DNA of 64,000 nucleotides, taken from NCBI RefSeq assembly GCF_000062885.1, contig NC_009142.1, forward strand, positions 1,229,584-1,293,583, in the 5' to 3' direction. This document shows positions 1-8,414 of the stretch, piece after piece. Position 1 is the first letter of the stretch. Each line of letters starts with the position of its first letter. The stretch comes from Saccharopolyspora erythraea NRRL 2338. Lineage in GTDB: Bacteria; Actinomycetota; Actinomycetes; Mycobacteriales; Pseudonocardiaceae. Made by a program: the position numbers and the translations under genes. The notes below the pieces were generated by a model that did not search any database, was not told where the DNA came from, and saw only the letters and a program-made list of their open reading frames with translations.

Positions 1-553
1 GCGGCTCCTCCTGCGCGAGGACGTGCCCACCCGTGGACGGGTGTGGGTCGCGGACTGGAACGTCGCCAAGCTGCCCCGACGGCGGGTGCCCCGCCTGCGG
101 CAGCGCATCGGCTGCGTGTTCCAGGACTTCCGGCTGCTCAACAACAAGACGGTCGCCGAGAACGTCGCCTTCGCCCTCGAAGTGATCGGCAAGCCCCGCC
201 ACACCATCCGCAAGGTGGTGCCGGAGGTGCTCCAGCTGGTGGGCCTGGAAGGCAAGGCCGACCGCATGCCGCACGAGCTCTCCGGCGGTGAGCAGCAGCG
301 CGTCGCGATCGCCAGGGCCTTCGTAAACCGGCCGCTGGTGCTGCTCTGCGACGAGCCGACCGGGAACCTGGACCCCGACACCAGCCAGGACATCATGCTG
401 CTGCTTGAGCGGATCAACCGGACCGGCACCACCGTCGTGATGGCCACCCACGACCACGGCATCGTCGACTCGATGCGCCGCCGCGTCGTGGAGCTGAGCC
501 TGGGCAGGGTCGTGCGCGACGACGCCCGCGGCGTCTACGGCGTCGGCCGCTAG
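1..553 (+). CDS. ftsE: FtsE, cell-division ABC transporter ATPase (5' end outside window)
   Basis: ATPase of the FtsEX complex, which sits at the division site and controls peptidoglycan hydrolases through FtsX. The reading frame is open from base 2, so the Walker A part lies before the window. Visible are the Q-loop region ([10 protein letters not shown]), the ABC signature [15 protein letters not shown], Walker B ([12 protein letters not shown]) and the H-loop (ATHDH). The short C-terminal tail after the H-loop is usual for actinobacterial FtsE. ftsX follows after a 54-bp gap, as in other actinobacteria, which supports the assignment. Confidence 0.96.
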   Translation, partial: RLLLREDVPTRGRVWVADWNVAKLPRRRVPRLRQRIGCVFQDFRLLNNKTVAENVAFALEVIGKPRHTIRKVVPEVLQLVGLEGKADRMPHELSGGEQQRVAIARAFVNRPLVLLCDEPTGNLDPDTSQDIMLLLERINRTGTTVVMATHDHGIVDSMRRRVVELSLGRVVRDDARGVYGVGR

Positions 554-607
554 CGGCGGTCTCCCCGGCAACCACGTCCCCCGACTCAAGCCAGGAAAGC
601 TGACACA

Positions 608-1510
608 ATGCGCGCGAGCTTCGTATTCAGCGAGGTCGTCAACGGCCTTCGCCGAAACGTGACGATGACCATCGCGATGATCCTGACGACGGCCATCTCG
701 GTCGGCCTGCTCGGCGGTGGTCTGCTGGTCGTCCGGCTGATCGACAAGATGCAGGAGACCTACCAGGACCGGGTCGAGGTCGTCGTCTTCATGACCGACG
801 ACGTCAGCGCCAACGACCCCGAGTGCTCCGAGCAGCCGTGCGCGGGCATCAAGTCCCAGCTCACCCAGGCCTCCGGCGTCGAGACCGTGCGCTACGAGAA
901 CCGCGAAGAGGCGTTCGCCAACTTCAACAAGGTCTTCGAGTCCCAGCCGGAGCTGCGCGAGGTGGCCCGCAAGGAGGCCATGCCCGCGTCGCTGCGCGTC
1001 CAGCTGGAGGACCCCGACCGGTTCCCGGTGATCGAGCAGCAGCTCTCCGGCAAGCCCGGCGTGGACAGCGTCGTCGACCAGGCCGACTACCTGAACCGGC
1101 TGTTCGAGGTGCTCAACGGCGTGCGCAACGCGACCTTCTCGATCGCGCTGGTGCAGGCCCTGGCGGCGTTGTTGCTGATCTCCAACACGATCCAGCTCTC
1201 GGCGTTCACCAGACGGACCGAGACCGGCATCATGCGCCTGGTCGGCGCGACCCGCTGGTACACCCAGCTGCCGTTCCTCCTGGAGGCGGTGGTCTCGGGT
1301 CTCATCGGTGCGACCCTGGCGATCATCGGCCTGCTGATCTCGAAGGCGACCTTCATCGACAAGGTGATGGCGCCGGTGTTCGGCACCGGCATCATCCCCG
1401 AGATCGGCTACGCCGACATCGCGTGGGTCTCGCCGATCCTGCTGCTGGTGGCGGCCGGCATCTCCGCGATCACCGGATATGTGACGCTGCGCCTCTACGT
1501 CCGCTTGTAA
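608..1510 (+). CDS. ftsX: FtsX, cell-division ABC transporter permease
   Basis: 300-aa integral membrane partner of FtsE. One membrane segment near residues 20-43 is followed by a large extracellular domain (about 45-165) that in the family binds a peptidoglycan hydrolase such as RipC. Three further membrane segments then form the FtsX/MacB permease core ([23 protein letters not shown] marks the conserved cytoplasmic loop; quoted in part: [14 protein letters not shown]). Length is typical (about 297 aa in mycobacteria). ATG at 608 follows ftsE directly and precedes smpB by 10 bp, so the three are probably co-transcribed. Confidence 0.96.
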   Translation: MRASFVFSEVVNGLRRNVTMTIAMILTTAISVGLLGGGLLVVRLIDKMQETYQDRVEVVVFMTDDVSANDPECSEQPCAGIKSQLTQASGVETVRYENREEAFANFNKVFESQPELREVARKEAMPASLRVQLEDPDRFPVIEQQLSGKPGVDSVVDQADYLNRLFEVLNGVRNATFSIALVQALAALLLISNTIQLSAFTRRTETGIMRLVGATRWYTQLPFLLEAVVSGLIGATLAIIGLLISKATFIDKVMAPVFGTGIIPEIGYADIAWVSPILLLVAAGISAITGYVTLRLYVRL

Positions 1511-1520
1511 AGTTGCCCTC

Positions 1521-1997
1521 ATGGCGAAGGAACAGGGCCGCAAGCTGATCGCGCAGAACCGCAGGGCGCGGCATGACTGGTCGGTGCTGGACACCTACGA
1601 GACCGGGATCGTGCTCACCGGGACCGAGGTGAAGAGCCTGCGGCAGGGCAAGGCGTCGCTGGTCGACGGGTTCGCCACCGTCGACCGCGGCGAGGTGTGG
1701 CTGCGCAACGTCCACATCCCCGAGTACACCGAGGGCACCTGGACCAACCACGAGCCCCGGCGCTCGCGCAAGCTGCTGCTGCACAAGGGCGAGATCATCC
1801 GGCTGATCGGAAAGATCCAGGAGAGCGGTCTGAGCCTGATCCCGCTGTCGCTGTACTTCTCCGACGGCAAGGCCAAGGTCGAGCTGGCCCTGGCCAAGGG
1901 CAAGAAGGCGCACGACAAGCGCCAGGACCTGGCCAAGAAGGACGCCCAGCGCGAGATCGAGCGGGCCATGGGCCGCGCCCGCAAGGGCAAGTGGTAG
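1521..1997 (+). CDS. smpB: SmpB, tmRNA-binding protein
   Basis: 158-aa SsrA-binding protein that loads tmRNA into stalled ribosomes for trans-translation. It carries the family signature motifs near the N-terminus ([24 protein letters not shown]), [13 protein letters not shown] in the middle, and a lysine/arginine-rich C-terminal tail ([19 protein letters not shown]) that reaches the decoding centre. The gene begins 10 bp after ftsX, and the tmRNA gene ssrA lies about 1.2 kb downstream with one gene between. That linkage is normal for actinobacteria. Confidence 0.97.
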   Translation: MAKEQGRKLIAQNRRARHDWSVLDTYETGIVLTGTEVKSLRQGKASLVDGFATVDRGEVWLRNVHIPEYTEGTWTNHEPRRSRKLLLHKGEIIRLIGKIQESGLSLIPLSLYFSDGKAKVELALAKGKKAHDKRQDLAKKDAQREIERAMGRARKGKW

Positions 1998-2008
1998 CTC
2001 CGGAGCCG

Positions 2009-3142
2009 ATGGGCGGGGTCGCGCGGCCCGCGTCCGGGTCGGGTCCAGGGGCCGGTGCGGACCTGGAGACGGCGGGCTCTGCCGTCGGGTCGGGTTCGGG
2101 GGACGGCGCGGGTCCGGCGGCCGGGGCGGACCTGGTGGTCGGGTCCGTGGGCTCGGCGGCCGAGTCGGACTCGGGAGCCGGGGCGGACCTGGAGACGGAG
2201 TCCGCGGGCTCTGCGGTCGGGTCGGGTTCGGTGACCGGGTCGGCGGGGCCGGCGACCGACGGTGACGTGCCGGCGTGGCTGGCCGGGCTCGGCATCCCCG
2301 GGCTGATCGACCTGCACACCCATTTCCTGCCGGACCGGGTGCTGCGCAAGGTCTGGGCCTACTTCGACCAGGCGCACACCCACTACGGCGTCGAGTGGCC
2401 GATCCACTACCGCCATCCGGAACCGACCCGGCTGCGGATGCTGCGCGACCTCGGGGTGACGACGTTCGCGCCCCTGGTCTACCCGCACAAGCCGGGCATG
2501 GCGGCCTGGCTCAACGACTGGGCGCTGGACTTCGGCCGCCGCACGCCGGGGGCGGTGCCCACGGCCACGATGTTCCCGGAACCGGGCGCGCACGACTCCC
2601 TCGCGGCCGCCGTCGAGGCCGGTGCGCGGTGCGTCAAGGTGCACGTCCAGGTCGGCGGGTTCGATCCCAGGGACCCGCTGCTGGATCCGGCGTGGGGCCT
2701 GCTGGCAGAGGCCGGCATCCCGGCGGTGGTGCACTGCGGTCACGGGCCGCTGCGCGGCGACCACACCGGGCTGGAGGTCTTCGCCGAGGTGCTGGCCCGC
2801 CACCCGCGCCTGGTGGCGGTGCTCGCGCACGCGGGAATGCCCGAGTACGACGAAGCGTTGAGGATGGTCGAGAAGTACCCGAGGGTGCATCTGGACACCA
2901 CGATGGTGGGCGTCACCTTCAGCGAGAAGATGTCGCCGCTGCCGCCCGACTGGCCCGCGCGGCTGGCCGACCTGGGGGACCGGGTGGTCCTGGGCACGGA
3001 CTTCCCGAACATCCCGTACCCCTACGCCGAGCAACTGGCGGCCATCGCGGGATGGGCGGCGGCCGACGACCGGCTGGGCGCGTCGTTCCTGCGTGCTGTG
3101 CTCCACGACACGCCGGGACGCCTGCTGGGAGTGCTGTCCTGA
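2009..3142 (+). CDS. Amidohydrolase-2 family metal-dependent hydrolase with a repetitive N-terminal linker
   Basis: 377-aa protein of the amidohydrolase 2 (TIM-barrel) superfamily. The metal site is visible as IDLHTHF near the start of the catalytic domain, VHCGHG for later ligands, LAHAGMPE, and the C-terminal aspartate motif LGTDFPN. The substrate is not identifiable. ATG at 2009 is preceded by GGAG and gives an extra ~85 residues rich in Gly, Ser and Ala, encoded by about three imperfect ~63-bp DNA repeats (roughly 2045-2240). A GTG at 2267, just before the catalytic domain, is an alternative start. The gene lies between smpB and ssrA on the same strand. Confidence 0.85.
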   Translation: MGGVARPASGSGPGAGADLETAGSAVGSGSGDGAGPAAGADLVVGSVGSAAESDSGAGADLETESAGSAVGSGSVTGSAGPATDGDVPAWLAGLGIPGLIDLHTHFLPDRVLRKVWAYFDQAHTHYGVEWPIHYRHPEPTRLRMLRDLGVTTFAPLVYPHKPGMAAWLNDWALDFGRRTPGAVPTATMFPEPGAHDSLAAAVEAGARCVKVHVQVGGFDPRDPLLDPAWGLLAEAGIPAVVHCGHGPLRGDHTGLEVFAEVLARHPRLVAVLAHAGMPEYDEALRMVEKYPRVHLDTTMVGVTFSEKMSPLPPDWPARLADLGDRVVLGTDFPNIPYPYAEQLAAIAGWAAADDRLGASFLRAVLHDTPGRLLGVLS

Positions 3143-3240
3143 TCGGTTCGGGGATATGGGAATGATCGTCCGGTCGGCGGGCGTTATCCTGTTGTTCAGT
3201 GGTTCGAAGGACGGGCCACACGGCAGCAGCCACTCGACAG

Positions 3241-3608
3241 GGGGGTGAACGGTTTCGACTCCGTACGTTGATCCAAGGGAAGCGTGCCGGTGCAGGCGGA
3301 AGACCACCGAAAGCGTCGCCGCAACCAAATAAGCGCCGACAAGAGTCAGCGCGAGTTCGCCCTCGCCGCCTGAGCGAGGAGCGACTCTGTCGGACCGGGA
3401 ACGCCTCCGTCCCGGAATCCGGCATCATCTAGGAGGCTCTTACCGCCAGGTTCGGCCGCGGAACCTGGCGGGACACCAAACAGCGGCTGGGCTCGTCACA
3501 CCGGCTGGTTCGTGAGACCGGTGGAGCCAAGCAGAGGCACAGCGAACTGCGCACGGAGAAGTCTTGGTGAAGCGGCGGAGGACCCGGGTTCGATTCCCGG
3601 CACCTCCA
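3241..3608 (+). ncRNA. ssrA: tmRNA (SsrA)
   Basis: Transfer-messenger RNA. The 5' end GGGGGTG pairs with CACCTCC at the 3' end to make the alanine-type acceptor stem. The 3' T arm is GGGTTCGATTCCC. The internal reading frame begins at GCC 3335 and ends at TGA 3371-3373, giving tag ADKSQREFALAA, very close to mycobacterial ADSHQRDYALAA. The last genome-encoded base is the discriminator A at 3608, and CCA is not encoded. It lies downstream of smpB, its protein partner. A strong terminator follows immediately. Confidence 0.97.
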
Positions 3609-3609
3609 C

Positions 3610-4152
3610 TTGGAGCCTGTTCGGCGCCCTGGCGGGCGCCTTCCAGGCTCCTTGTTTTTTGTACGGGGGCCGAGTGCCCGTAGGCCCCTACGGTGCGGTG
3701 GGGGCGTTCGTCGGCTTCTCGGCTTTGGGGGCGTTGCCGGCCTGGTTCTGGACCAGCCCCATCTCTTGGCCGCCTTCGGTGGCCTTCGCCCTTTGGGGCC
3801 TGTTCGGCGCGCTGGCGGGTGCCTTTCAGGCTTCTTGTTTTGTACGGGGGCCGAGTGCCCGTAGGCCCCTACGGTGCGGTGGGGGCGTTCGTCGGCTTCT
3901 CGGCTTTGGGGGCGTTGCCGGCCTGGTTCTGGACCAGCCCCATCTCTTGGCCGCCTTCGGTGGCCTTCGCCCTTTGGGGCCTGTTCGGCGCGCTGGCGGG
4001 TGCCTTTCAGGCTTCTTGTTTTGTACGGGGGCCGAGTGCCCGTAGGCCCCTACGGTGCGGTGGGGGCGTTCGTCGGCTTCTCGGCTTTGGGGGCGTTGCC
4101 GGCCTGGTTCTGGACCAGCCCCATCTCTTGGTCACCTTCGGTGGCCTTCGCC
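3610..4152 (+). repeat. Three tandem ~181-bp repeats, each opening with a copy of the ssrA terminator
   Basis: The same sequence recurs with period 181 bp. The marker GTACGGGGGCCGAGTGCCCG starts at 3661, 3842 and 4023. Units begin near 3610, 3791 and 3972, and the last ends near 4152. Each unit starts with the terminator hairpin: perfect in unit 1 and G-U-rich in units 2 and 3 (GGGGCCTG with CAGGCTTC). Units 2 and 3 are nearly identical, so this is a recent tandem duplication. The open frames across it repeat the same peptide and are not considered genes. 4153-4346 holds nothing recognised. Confidence 0.9.
3612..3660 (+). terminator. Rho-independent terminator of ssrA
   Basis: GGAGCCTG (3612-3619) pairs with CAGGCTCC (3644-3651). 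An inner GGCGCC/GGCGCC pairing and a T run at 3655-3660 complete the hairpin. It starts four bases after the tmRNA 3' end. Degenerate copies of the same hairpin recur at about 3796-3840 and 3977-4021. Confidence 0.9.
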
Positions 4153-4346
4153 CCCCAAGCCCCGTCCCTGGGTCTTGCGGGGCCGGCTGGTCGCCTTGCT
4201 GGCTCCGCTGCGGCGGAGACAGGGCTCAGTCGGTATGAGCGCCCGGCGCCGGCAGTGCGTGGCCGACTGGGTGCGGCGGTGATCTCGGCGTGGATGCCGC
4301 GCCGGGAGCCCGCGGTGTCGGCCGGTGGGGCTGGTCGGCGGAGGCG

Positions 4347-4739
4347 TCAGTAGCCGTCGCCGCCGAAGAACATCTCCTCCAGTTGGTCGGCGGTGTCGGC
4401 CACGAAGGTGAGGGGGTCGGTGAACTCGTTGATGTCCAGGTTCTCCAGCGGCAGGGCGTGCCGCAGCACGACGTGGTCGCCCATGATCGCCGCGCCGCAC
4501 ACCACCGAGGTCTGGCCGATCTCCTCCAGCAGGCGCTTGAGGTCGACGTCGGCGACCCGTCCGCACACCGATGCCACCTGCACCCAGTCCTCGCTGCTGT
4601 CGAGGACCTCGTGGGCGAGGATGATGACCTGGCTGCGGCCGTCCTCGTACTCGATGAGGATCCTCAGCTCGTCGTCGCCGTCCTCGATGACGCGGTACTC
4701 GGTCCGCACGAAGGCGATCAGGTCCTGCCAGGTAGCCAC
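4347..4739 (-). CDS. Conserved hypothetical protein, 130 aa, YbjN/TY-chaperone-like fold suspected
   Basis: 130-aa acidic protein without signal or membrane segment. ATG at 4739 has a strong upstream ribosome site (GGGAGG). The alternating strands and helices (RILIEYEDGRSQVIILAHEV, VVCGAAIMGDHVVLRHALPL) recall the YbjN / type III chaperone-like fold common in actinobacteria. The family was not recognised with certainty. It is a single gene transcribed toward the ssrA repeat region and away from the MarR regulator. Function unknown. Confidence 0.75.
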   Translation of the reverse strand: MATWQDLIAFVRTEYRVIEDGDDELRILIEYEDGRSQVIILAHEVLDSSEDWVQVASVCGRVADVDLKRLLEEIGQTSVVCGAAIMGDHVVLRHALPLENLDINEFTDPLTFVADTADQLEEMFFGGDGY

Positions 4740-4920
4740 GTTTCCTCCCAGTCCGGCGAAATGCCGTCGCAGAGCCTATTGCAACGCCTGTCCCGCCGCC
4801 GGGGAATCGCCCTACCGGGTGCGCGTCCGACGACCGTCCACAGTGGTCCATCCTGCGCGCGCTCGTGGGCGTCGGGGTGGGGCGGGCTAGACTGCCCGCA
4901 GGCTAGGCGGTGGGAGACGA

Positions 4921-5385
4921 GTGGTGTCACGCAACGACCGGCGGGCCGACCGGATGACCTCGGACCCGGACCTGGTCGCGCTGAGCGCCCGGTTGCTGTT
5001 CGCGCTCCAGCGCGAGCTGTTCGACGCGCTGGCCGAGCGCGGCTACGACGACCTGACGCCGCGCCACGGCGCCGTGCTGGCCTACCTCGACGAGTCCGGT
5101 TTGCGGGCCAGCGAGCTGGCCCGGCTTTCCGGGCAGCACAAGCAGATCATCGGCACCATCGTCGACGACCTGGAAGCGCTCGGCTACGTCGAGCGCAGGC
5201 CGGACCCGGCCGACCGCAGGGCCAAGCTCGTGGTGCCGACCGAGCGCGGAAGGGCCGAGCAGCGCGAGGCCGACGCCGTCATCGCCGCGATCGAGCGGCG
5301 GCACGCGCGGGCGCTGCCGCCGCAGCGCTACGCGCGGTTCAAGGACGACCTGCGCGCGATCACCGAGCGGCAGCGGTCTCGATAG
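4921..5385 (+). CDS. MarR-family transcriptional regulator
   Basis: 154-aa winged-helix DNA-binding protein. The central region (DLTPRHGAVLAYLDESG, then LRASELARLSGQHKQIIGT) is the MarR helix-turn-helix, followed by the wing VERRPDPADRRAKLVVPTE. GTG at 4921 (or GTG 4924) follows GGGAG. The 3' end overlaps the 3' end of the convergent hydrolase gene by 26 bp. The regulator probably controls that neighbour or itself, and a possible operator lies at 6097-6113. The ligand is unknown. Confidence 0.9.
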   Translation: MVSRNDRRADRMTSDPDLVALSARLLFALQRELFDALAERGYDDLTPRHGAVLAYLDESGLRASELARLSGQHKQIIGTIVDDLEALGYVERRPDPADRRAKLVVPTERGRAEQREADAVIAAIERRHARALPPQRYARFKDDLRAITERQRSR

Positions 5386-6067
5386 CCCGCAGGAACCCCT
5401 CGGAGTCGGCGACCCAGCCGAGGTTGCGCTCGATGACGGCGAGCGACGCGTCGTGGTTGGCGCGGCTCATCGGCTCGCTGGTGCAGTCCTCGAGCACGAC
5501 CGGCACGTAGTCGCGGAACATCGCGTCGCGGACGGTCGACTCCACGCACACGCTGGTCGTGCAGCCGGTGACGACCAGGTTGGCGACGCCGAGCCGGCGG
5601 AGCACGGCGTCCAGTTCGGTTCCGTAGAAGCCGCTGTAGCGGTTCTTGCGCACCACGACATCGGTGGGCTCGGGCGCGAGTTCGGGCAGGATCTCGGTGT
5701 TCCACGTGCCGTGCACGAGAAGGCGGCCCTCCCCGCCGTCCGGCGTCCGGATCCGCCGGCCGACCTCGACGGCGTCGTGGGCGATGCGGTTCTTCGAGCG
5801 CGCGGGACCGAGGTCGGACAGGTCGGGCAGGTAGCCGTGCTGCAGGTGGACGACGGGGATGCCGGCCGCCCGCGCGGTGGTGCAGACCCGGGCGATCGGG
5901 CCGATCGTCGCTCGCGCCGGCGCGATGTCGTTGCCGACGAGGTCGCCCAGCCCGCCTTCGGCCGCGAAGTCGTTCTGCATGTCGATCACCAGCACCGCGG
6001 TTTCGGCGGTGTCCAGTTCGACTTCCTGCGGCCTGGCGTTGAGCGAGGCACGGAGCGACGCGGACAT
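5360..6067 (-). CDS. Isochorismatase-family cysteine hydrolase (RutB/ureidoacrylate-hydrolase-like)
   Basis: 235-aa cytosolic amidohydrolase of the isochorismatase fold. The catalytic triad is visible: Asp in VIDMQNDF, Lys in VVRKNRYSGF and the nucleophilic Cys in VTGCTTSVCVEST. The KxRYSGF pattern resembles RutB and biuret/ureidoacrylate hydrolases more than phenazine-type isochorismatases, but the substrate cannot be read from sequence. It converges on the MarR regulator gene with a 26-bp overlap. A palindrome lies about 30 bp upstream of its start. Confidence 0.88.
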   Translation of the reverse strand: MSASLRASLNARPQEVELDTAETAVLVIDMQNDFAAEGGLGDLVGNDIAPARATIGPIARVCTTARAAGIPVVHLQHGYLPDLSDLGPARSKNRIAHDAVEVGRRIRTPDGGEGRLLVHGTWNTEILPELAPEPTDVVVRKNRYSGFYGTELDAVLRRLGVANLVVTGCTTSVCVESTVRDAMFRDYVPVVLEDCTSEPMSRANHDASLAVIERNLGWVADSEGFLRAIETAAAR

Positions 6068-6096
6068 GGCGACCTGCTTTCGTCACGAAGTGTGAT

Positions 6097-6113
6097 AGTC
6101 AATATTCTTGACT
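6097..6113. promoter_or_regulatory. Palindromic operator candidate upstream of the isochorismatase-family gene
   Basis: AGTCAATATTCTTGACT is a perfect 6-bp inverted repeat around five bases in an AT-rich patch within GC-rich DNA. It lies 29-46 bp upstream of the hydrolase start at 6067. The size and symmetry suit a MarR or GntR dimer, and a MarR gene lies at the other side of the hydrolase. Binding is inferred, not shown. Confidence 0.5.
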
Positions 6114-6224
6114 GAATATAGGGCAGTGTGCGCCAACGGCGCTATTGCTTCGCGGAGCGCTGTGCGAGAGCGCTCGCGGTTCAGCGGGCGGCGCCCGCTG
6201 AACACCTGGTGGAGGCTCCGCGGC

Positions 6225-8201
6225 TCAGCGGGTCTCGACCTTGCCGATCCAGACGTAGTCGCGGGCGCGGGTCACCGCCACGAGCGCCTGCCGCTGTCCG
6301 GCTTCGGCCTCCTCGCGGTAGCTGGTCACCGGCCGGGGCTCGTCGGGCAGGAAGACGGAGCGGAACTCGGTGCCCTTGGCCCGGTGGACCGTGCCCACGT
6401 GCACCGCGGCCGACGGCGCGCCTTCCCAGCGGTCCAGCGGACTCACCTGGAAACCGGCCTGCCGCAACACTTCCTCCCAGCGCGCGGCGGCGTTGTTCGT
6501 GCGGGTCAGCACCGCCGCGTCCGAAGGGTCGTCGAGCGCCCGCAGCGCGGCGACCAGCGCCTCCTCCTGGTCGGCTCCGCGCCAGTGCACGGCGCGTCCG
6601 CCGCCGAGCACCGGCAGCGCGGAGCGCATCGTGACGGCCGGTCCGCCGTCGAGGTCGTCGAAGCGGTTCACCGCGTCGAACTCGCACGCCTCGTCGACGA
6701 TCGTGGTGCGGTTGCGGTAGTTGCGGCGCAGCACCTCGCCGCGCCCGCTCAGCGATATCCCGGCCTCCGACAGCCGCCAGCCGCCCGCGTAGACCTGCTG
6801 CTGCCCGTCGCCGACCAGCAGCAACTGGTTCGGGGCGTCACCGCTGATGGCGTGCACCAGCCGCAAACCGATGAGCGTGAGGTCCTGGACCTCGTCCACC
6901 ACCGCCGCGGTGAAGCGCCGCTCCAGCGGCTTGCGCCCCAGCTCGTCCAGGGCGCGCATCAGCACGTCGTTGTGGTCGTAGACACCGCGTTCGGACAGTT
7001 CGCGCTCGTACTCGCAGTAGAACTCCCAGACGTGCGCCCGGAAACCCGGCGTCAGGTTGCCGCCGCGACCCCGGCGCGGTGCGTGCCGGTACGCCTCCAG
7101 CGTGCCGAGGCCGCGACCTTTGATCACGCGGTCGATCTCGTCCTTCCAGTACGCGCGCGAGGGCCGGGCGGTGGCCAGCGGACCACCGGCCCCGGTGCGC
7201 TCCCACACCGCGCGGAAGGCCTCTTCGATCTGCTGCTCGTCGACCTCGGCGTCGCGCCCGCGCTCGACGAGGAACTCCCTGGCCCAGCCGTGCAGGTGCT
7301 GGAACCGGACGCGGTCGCGGACCTGCCCGGCCAGCGAGCGGAACTGCTTCTCGGCGATCCGCGGCAGGTTCCGCAGGTGCGTGGTGTAGAGGAGCTCGCC
7401 GGTGCTGCGCCGGGCGAGGTATGCCAGGCGGTGCAGCGCGAGAACGGTCTTGCCGGTGCCCGCCGGGCCCGTGATGCGCGCCGGTCCGGAGTACTGCCTG
7501 CGGACCAGACCGAGCTGGCTGTCGTCGAGGAAGATCCGCCAGTCCTGGAACGGACCGCGCACGGCGCGCTCGAAGCGCTCCTCGCGCAGCTGGTCCACCT
7601 CGAACAGACCGGAGGAGCGGCCGGAGACCCCGGTCTCACCCGCCCCGCGCTGCGCCGGGATGTGCTGGGCGTTCCAGCCGATCGGCGTCAGGTCGAACGT
7701 GCTGTTGCCGAGGTGGCGGGCCACCGAGAGCGCGTCGGTGGCTTCGAGGACGCGTTCGCCGCCGACGAGGACGCGGTCCAGCTCGTTCTCGGCGATCAGC
7801 AGGTGCTCGCCGCTGTGACCGCTGCGCGCACGGCCCGTGCGCGCCGGGACGACAACGACCGTCCGCAGTGCCGCTTCGGTCAGCATCCCGTGCGGCGTGG
7901 GCACACCGGCCAGCAGCTCGGCGGTCCAGACGAACGCGGCGCGGGAGTCCTCCCACGCCGGTTCCTCCTCCCGGAGCAGCACGGCGAGCACGCCCTGGGG
8001 GCCGGAGAGCACCACGTCGGGCCTGTTCGGCGGGGTGTCCGGGGCGAACTGGTTGAGCAGCGTGTACCAGCCGGTGCCGCGCTCCACGGCGAACCGCTCG
8101 ACCACGCGCCGCTGCCAGGTCGGAAGCGGCGGGCGTGCCTGGAGTTCCTGCTGCGCCTGCCGGCGCAGGCGTTCGTCGCGGTGGTTGAAGGTCCCGGTCA
8201 T
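6225..8201 (-). CDS. UvrD/HelD-like superfamily 1 DNA helicase with nuclease-related N-terminal region
   Basis: 658-aa ATP-dependent DNA helicase-like protein. Motifs: Walker A GPAGTGKTVL, Walker B AVVDEVQDLT, Q/arginine motif LLLVGDGQQQVYAGGWR, and late motifs VGTVHRAKGTEF and QALVAVTRARDYVW. The first ~150 residues (VVERFAVERGTGW, VVLSGPQGVLAVLL) look like a NERD-type region. ATG at 8201 is preceded by a G-rich ribosome site. The longer frame up to 8333 is disfavoured because its residues are low-complexity. Proteins of this kind are stand-alone repair or defence helicases in actinobacteria. Confidence 0.85.
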   Translation of the reverse strand: MTGTFNHRDERLRRQAQQELQARPPLPTWQRRVVERFAVERGTGWYTLLNQFAPDTPPNRPDVVLSGPQGVLAVLLREEEPAWEDSRAAFVWTAELLAGVPTPHGMLTEAALRTVVVVPARTGRARSGHSGEHLLIAENELDRVLVGGERVLEATDALSVARHLGNSTFDLTPIGWNAQHIPAQRGAGETGVSGRSSGLFEVDQLREERFERAVRGPFQDWRIFLDDSQLGLVRRQYSGPARITGPAGTGKTVLALHRLAYLARRSTGELLYTTHLRNLPRIAEKQFRSLAGQVRDRVRFQHLHGWAREFLVERGRDAEVDEQQIEEAFRAVWERTGAGGPLATARPSRAYWKDEIDRVIKGRGLGTLEAYRHAPRRGRGGNLTPGFRAHVWEFYCEYERELSERGVYDHNDVLMRALDELGRKPLERRFTAAVVDEVQDLTLIGLRLVHAISGDAPNQLLLVGDGQQQVYAGGWRLSEAGISLSGRGEVLRRNYRNRTTIVDEACEFDAVNRFDDLDGGPAVTMRSALPVLGGGRAVHWRGADQEEALVAALRALDDPSDAAVLTRTNNAAARWEEVLRQAGFQVSPLDRWEGAPSAAVHVGTVHRAKGTEFRSVFLPDEPRPVTSYREEAEAGQRQALVAVTRARDYVWIGKVETR

Positions 8202-8414
8202 GGTGCCCCCACGACCGCGCGGAAGGCCGCTGCCCGGTCGGTGCCCATGACCGGATTCGGGAGCTGAACGGTCATGGCGCCTCCCCGGCTCGACCCAAGC
8301 GCACCCCTCGACACCGACATTAGAGAGTTCCACGGCGTTTTCGAGCAGCTCGGCGATGTATCACCTGGATGTCGCATGGGCCACCTGGGTTTCACCCGGA
8401 TGCCGCAACGAGAA

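Noticed and set aside
1595-3328. 577-codon open frame on the minus strand opposite smpB and the amidohydrolase
   Set aside because: Arg/His/Pro-rich shadow of high-GC coding DNA; it also runs into the tmRNA.
3512-4353. Open frames spanning the ssrA tandem repeat
   Set aside because: They begin in the tmRNA, translate the terminator, and repeat because the DNA does.
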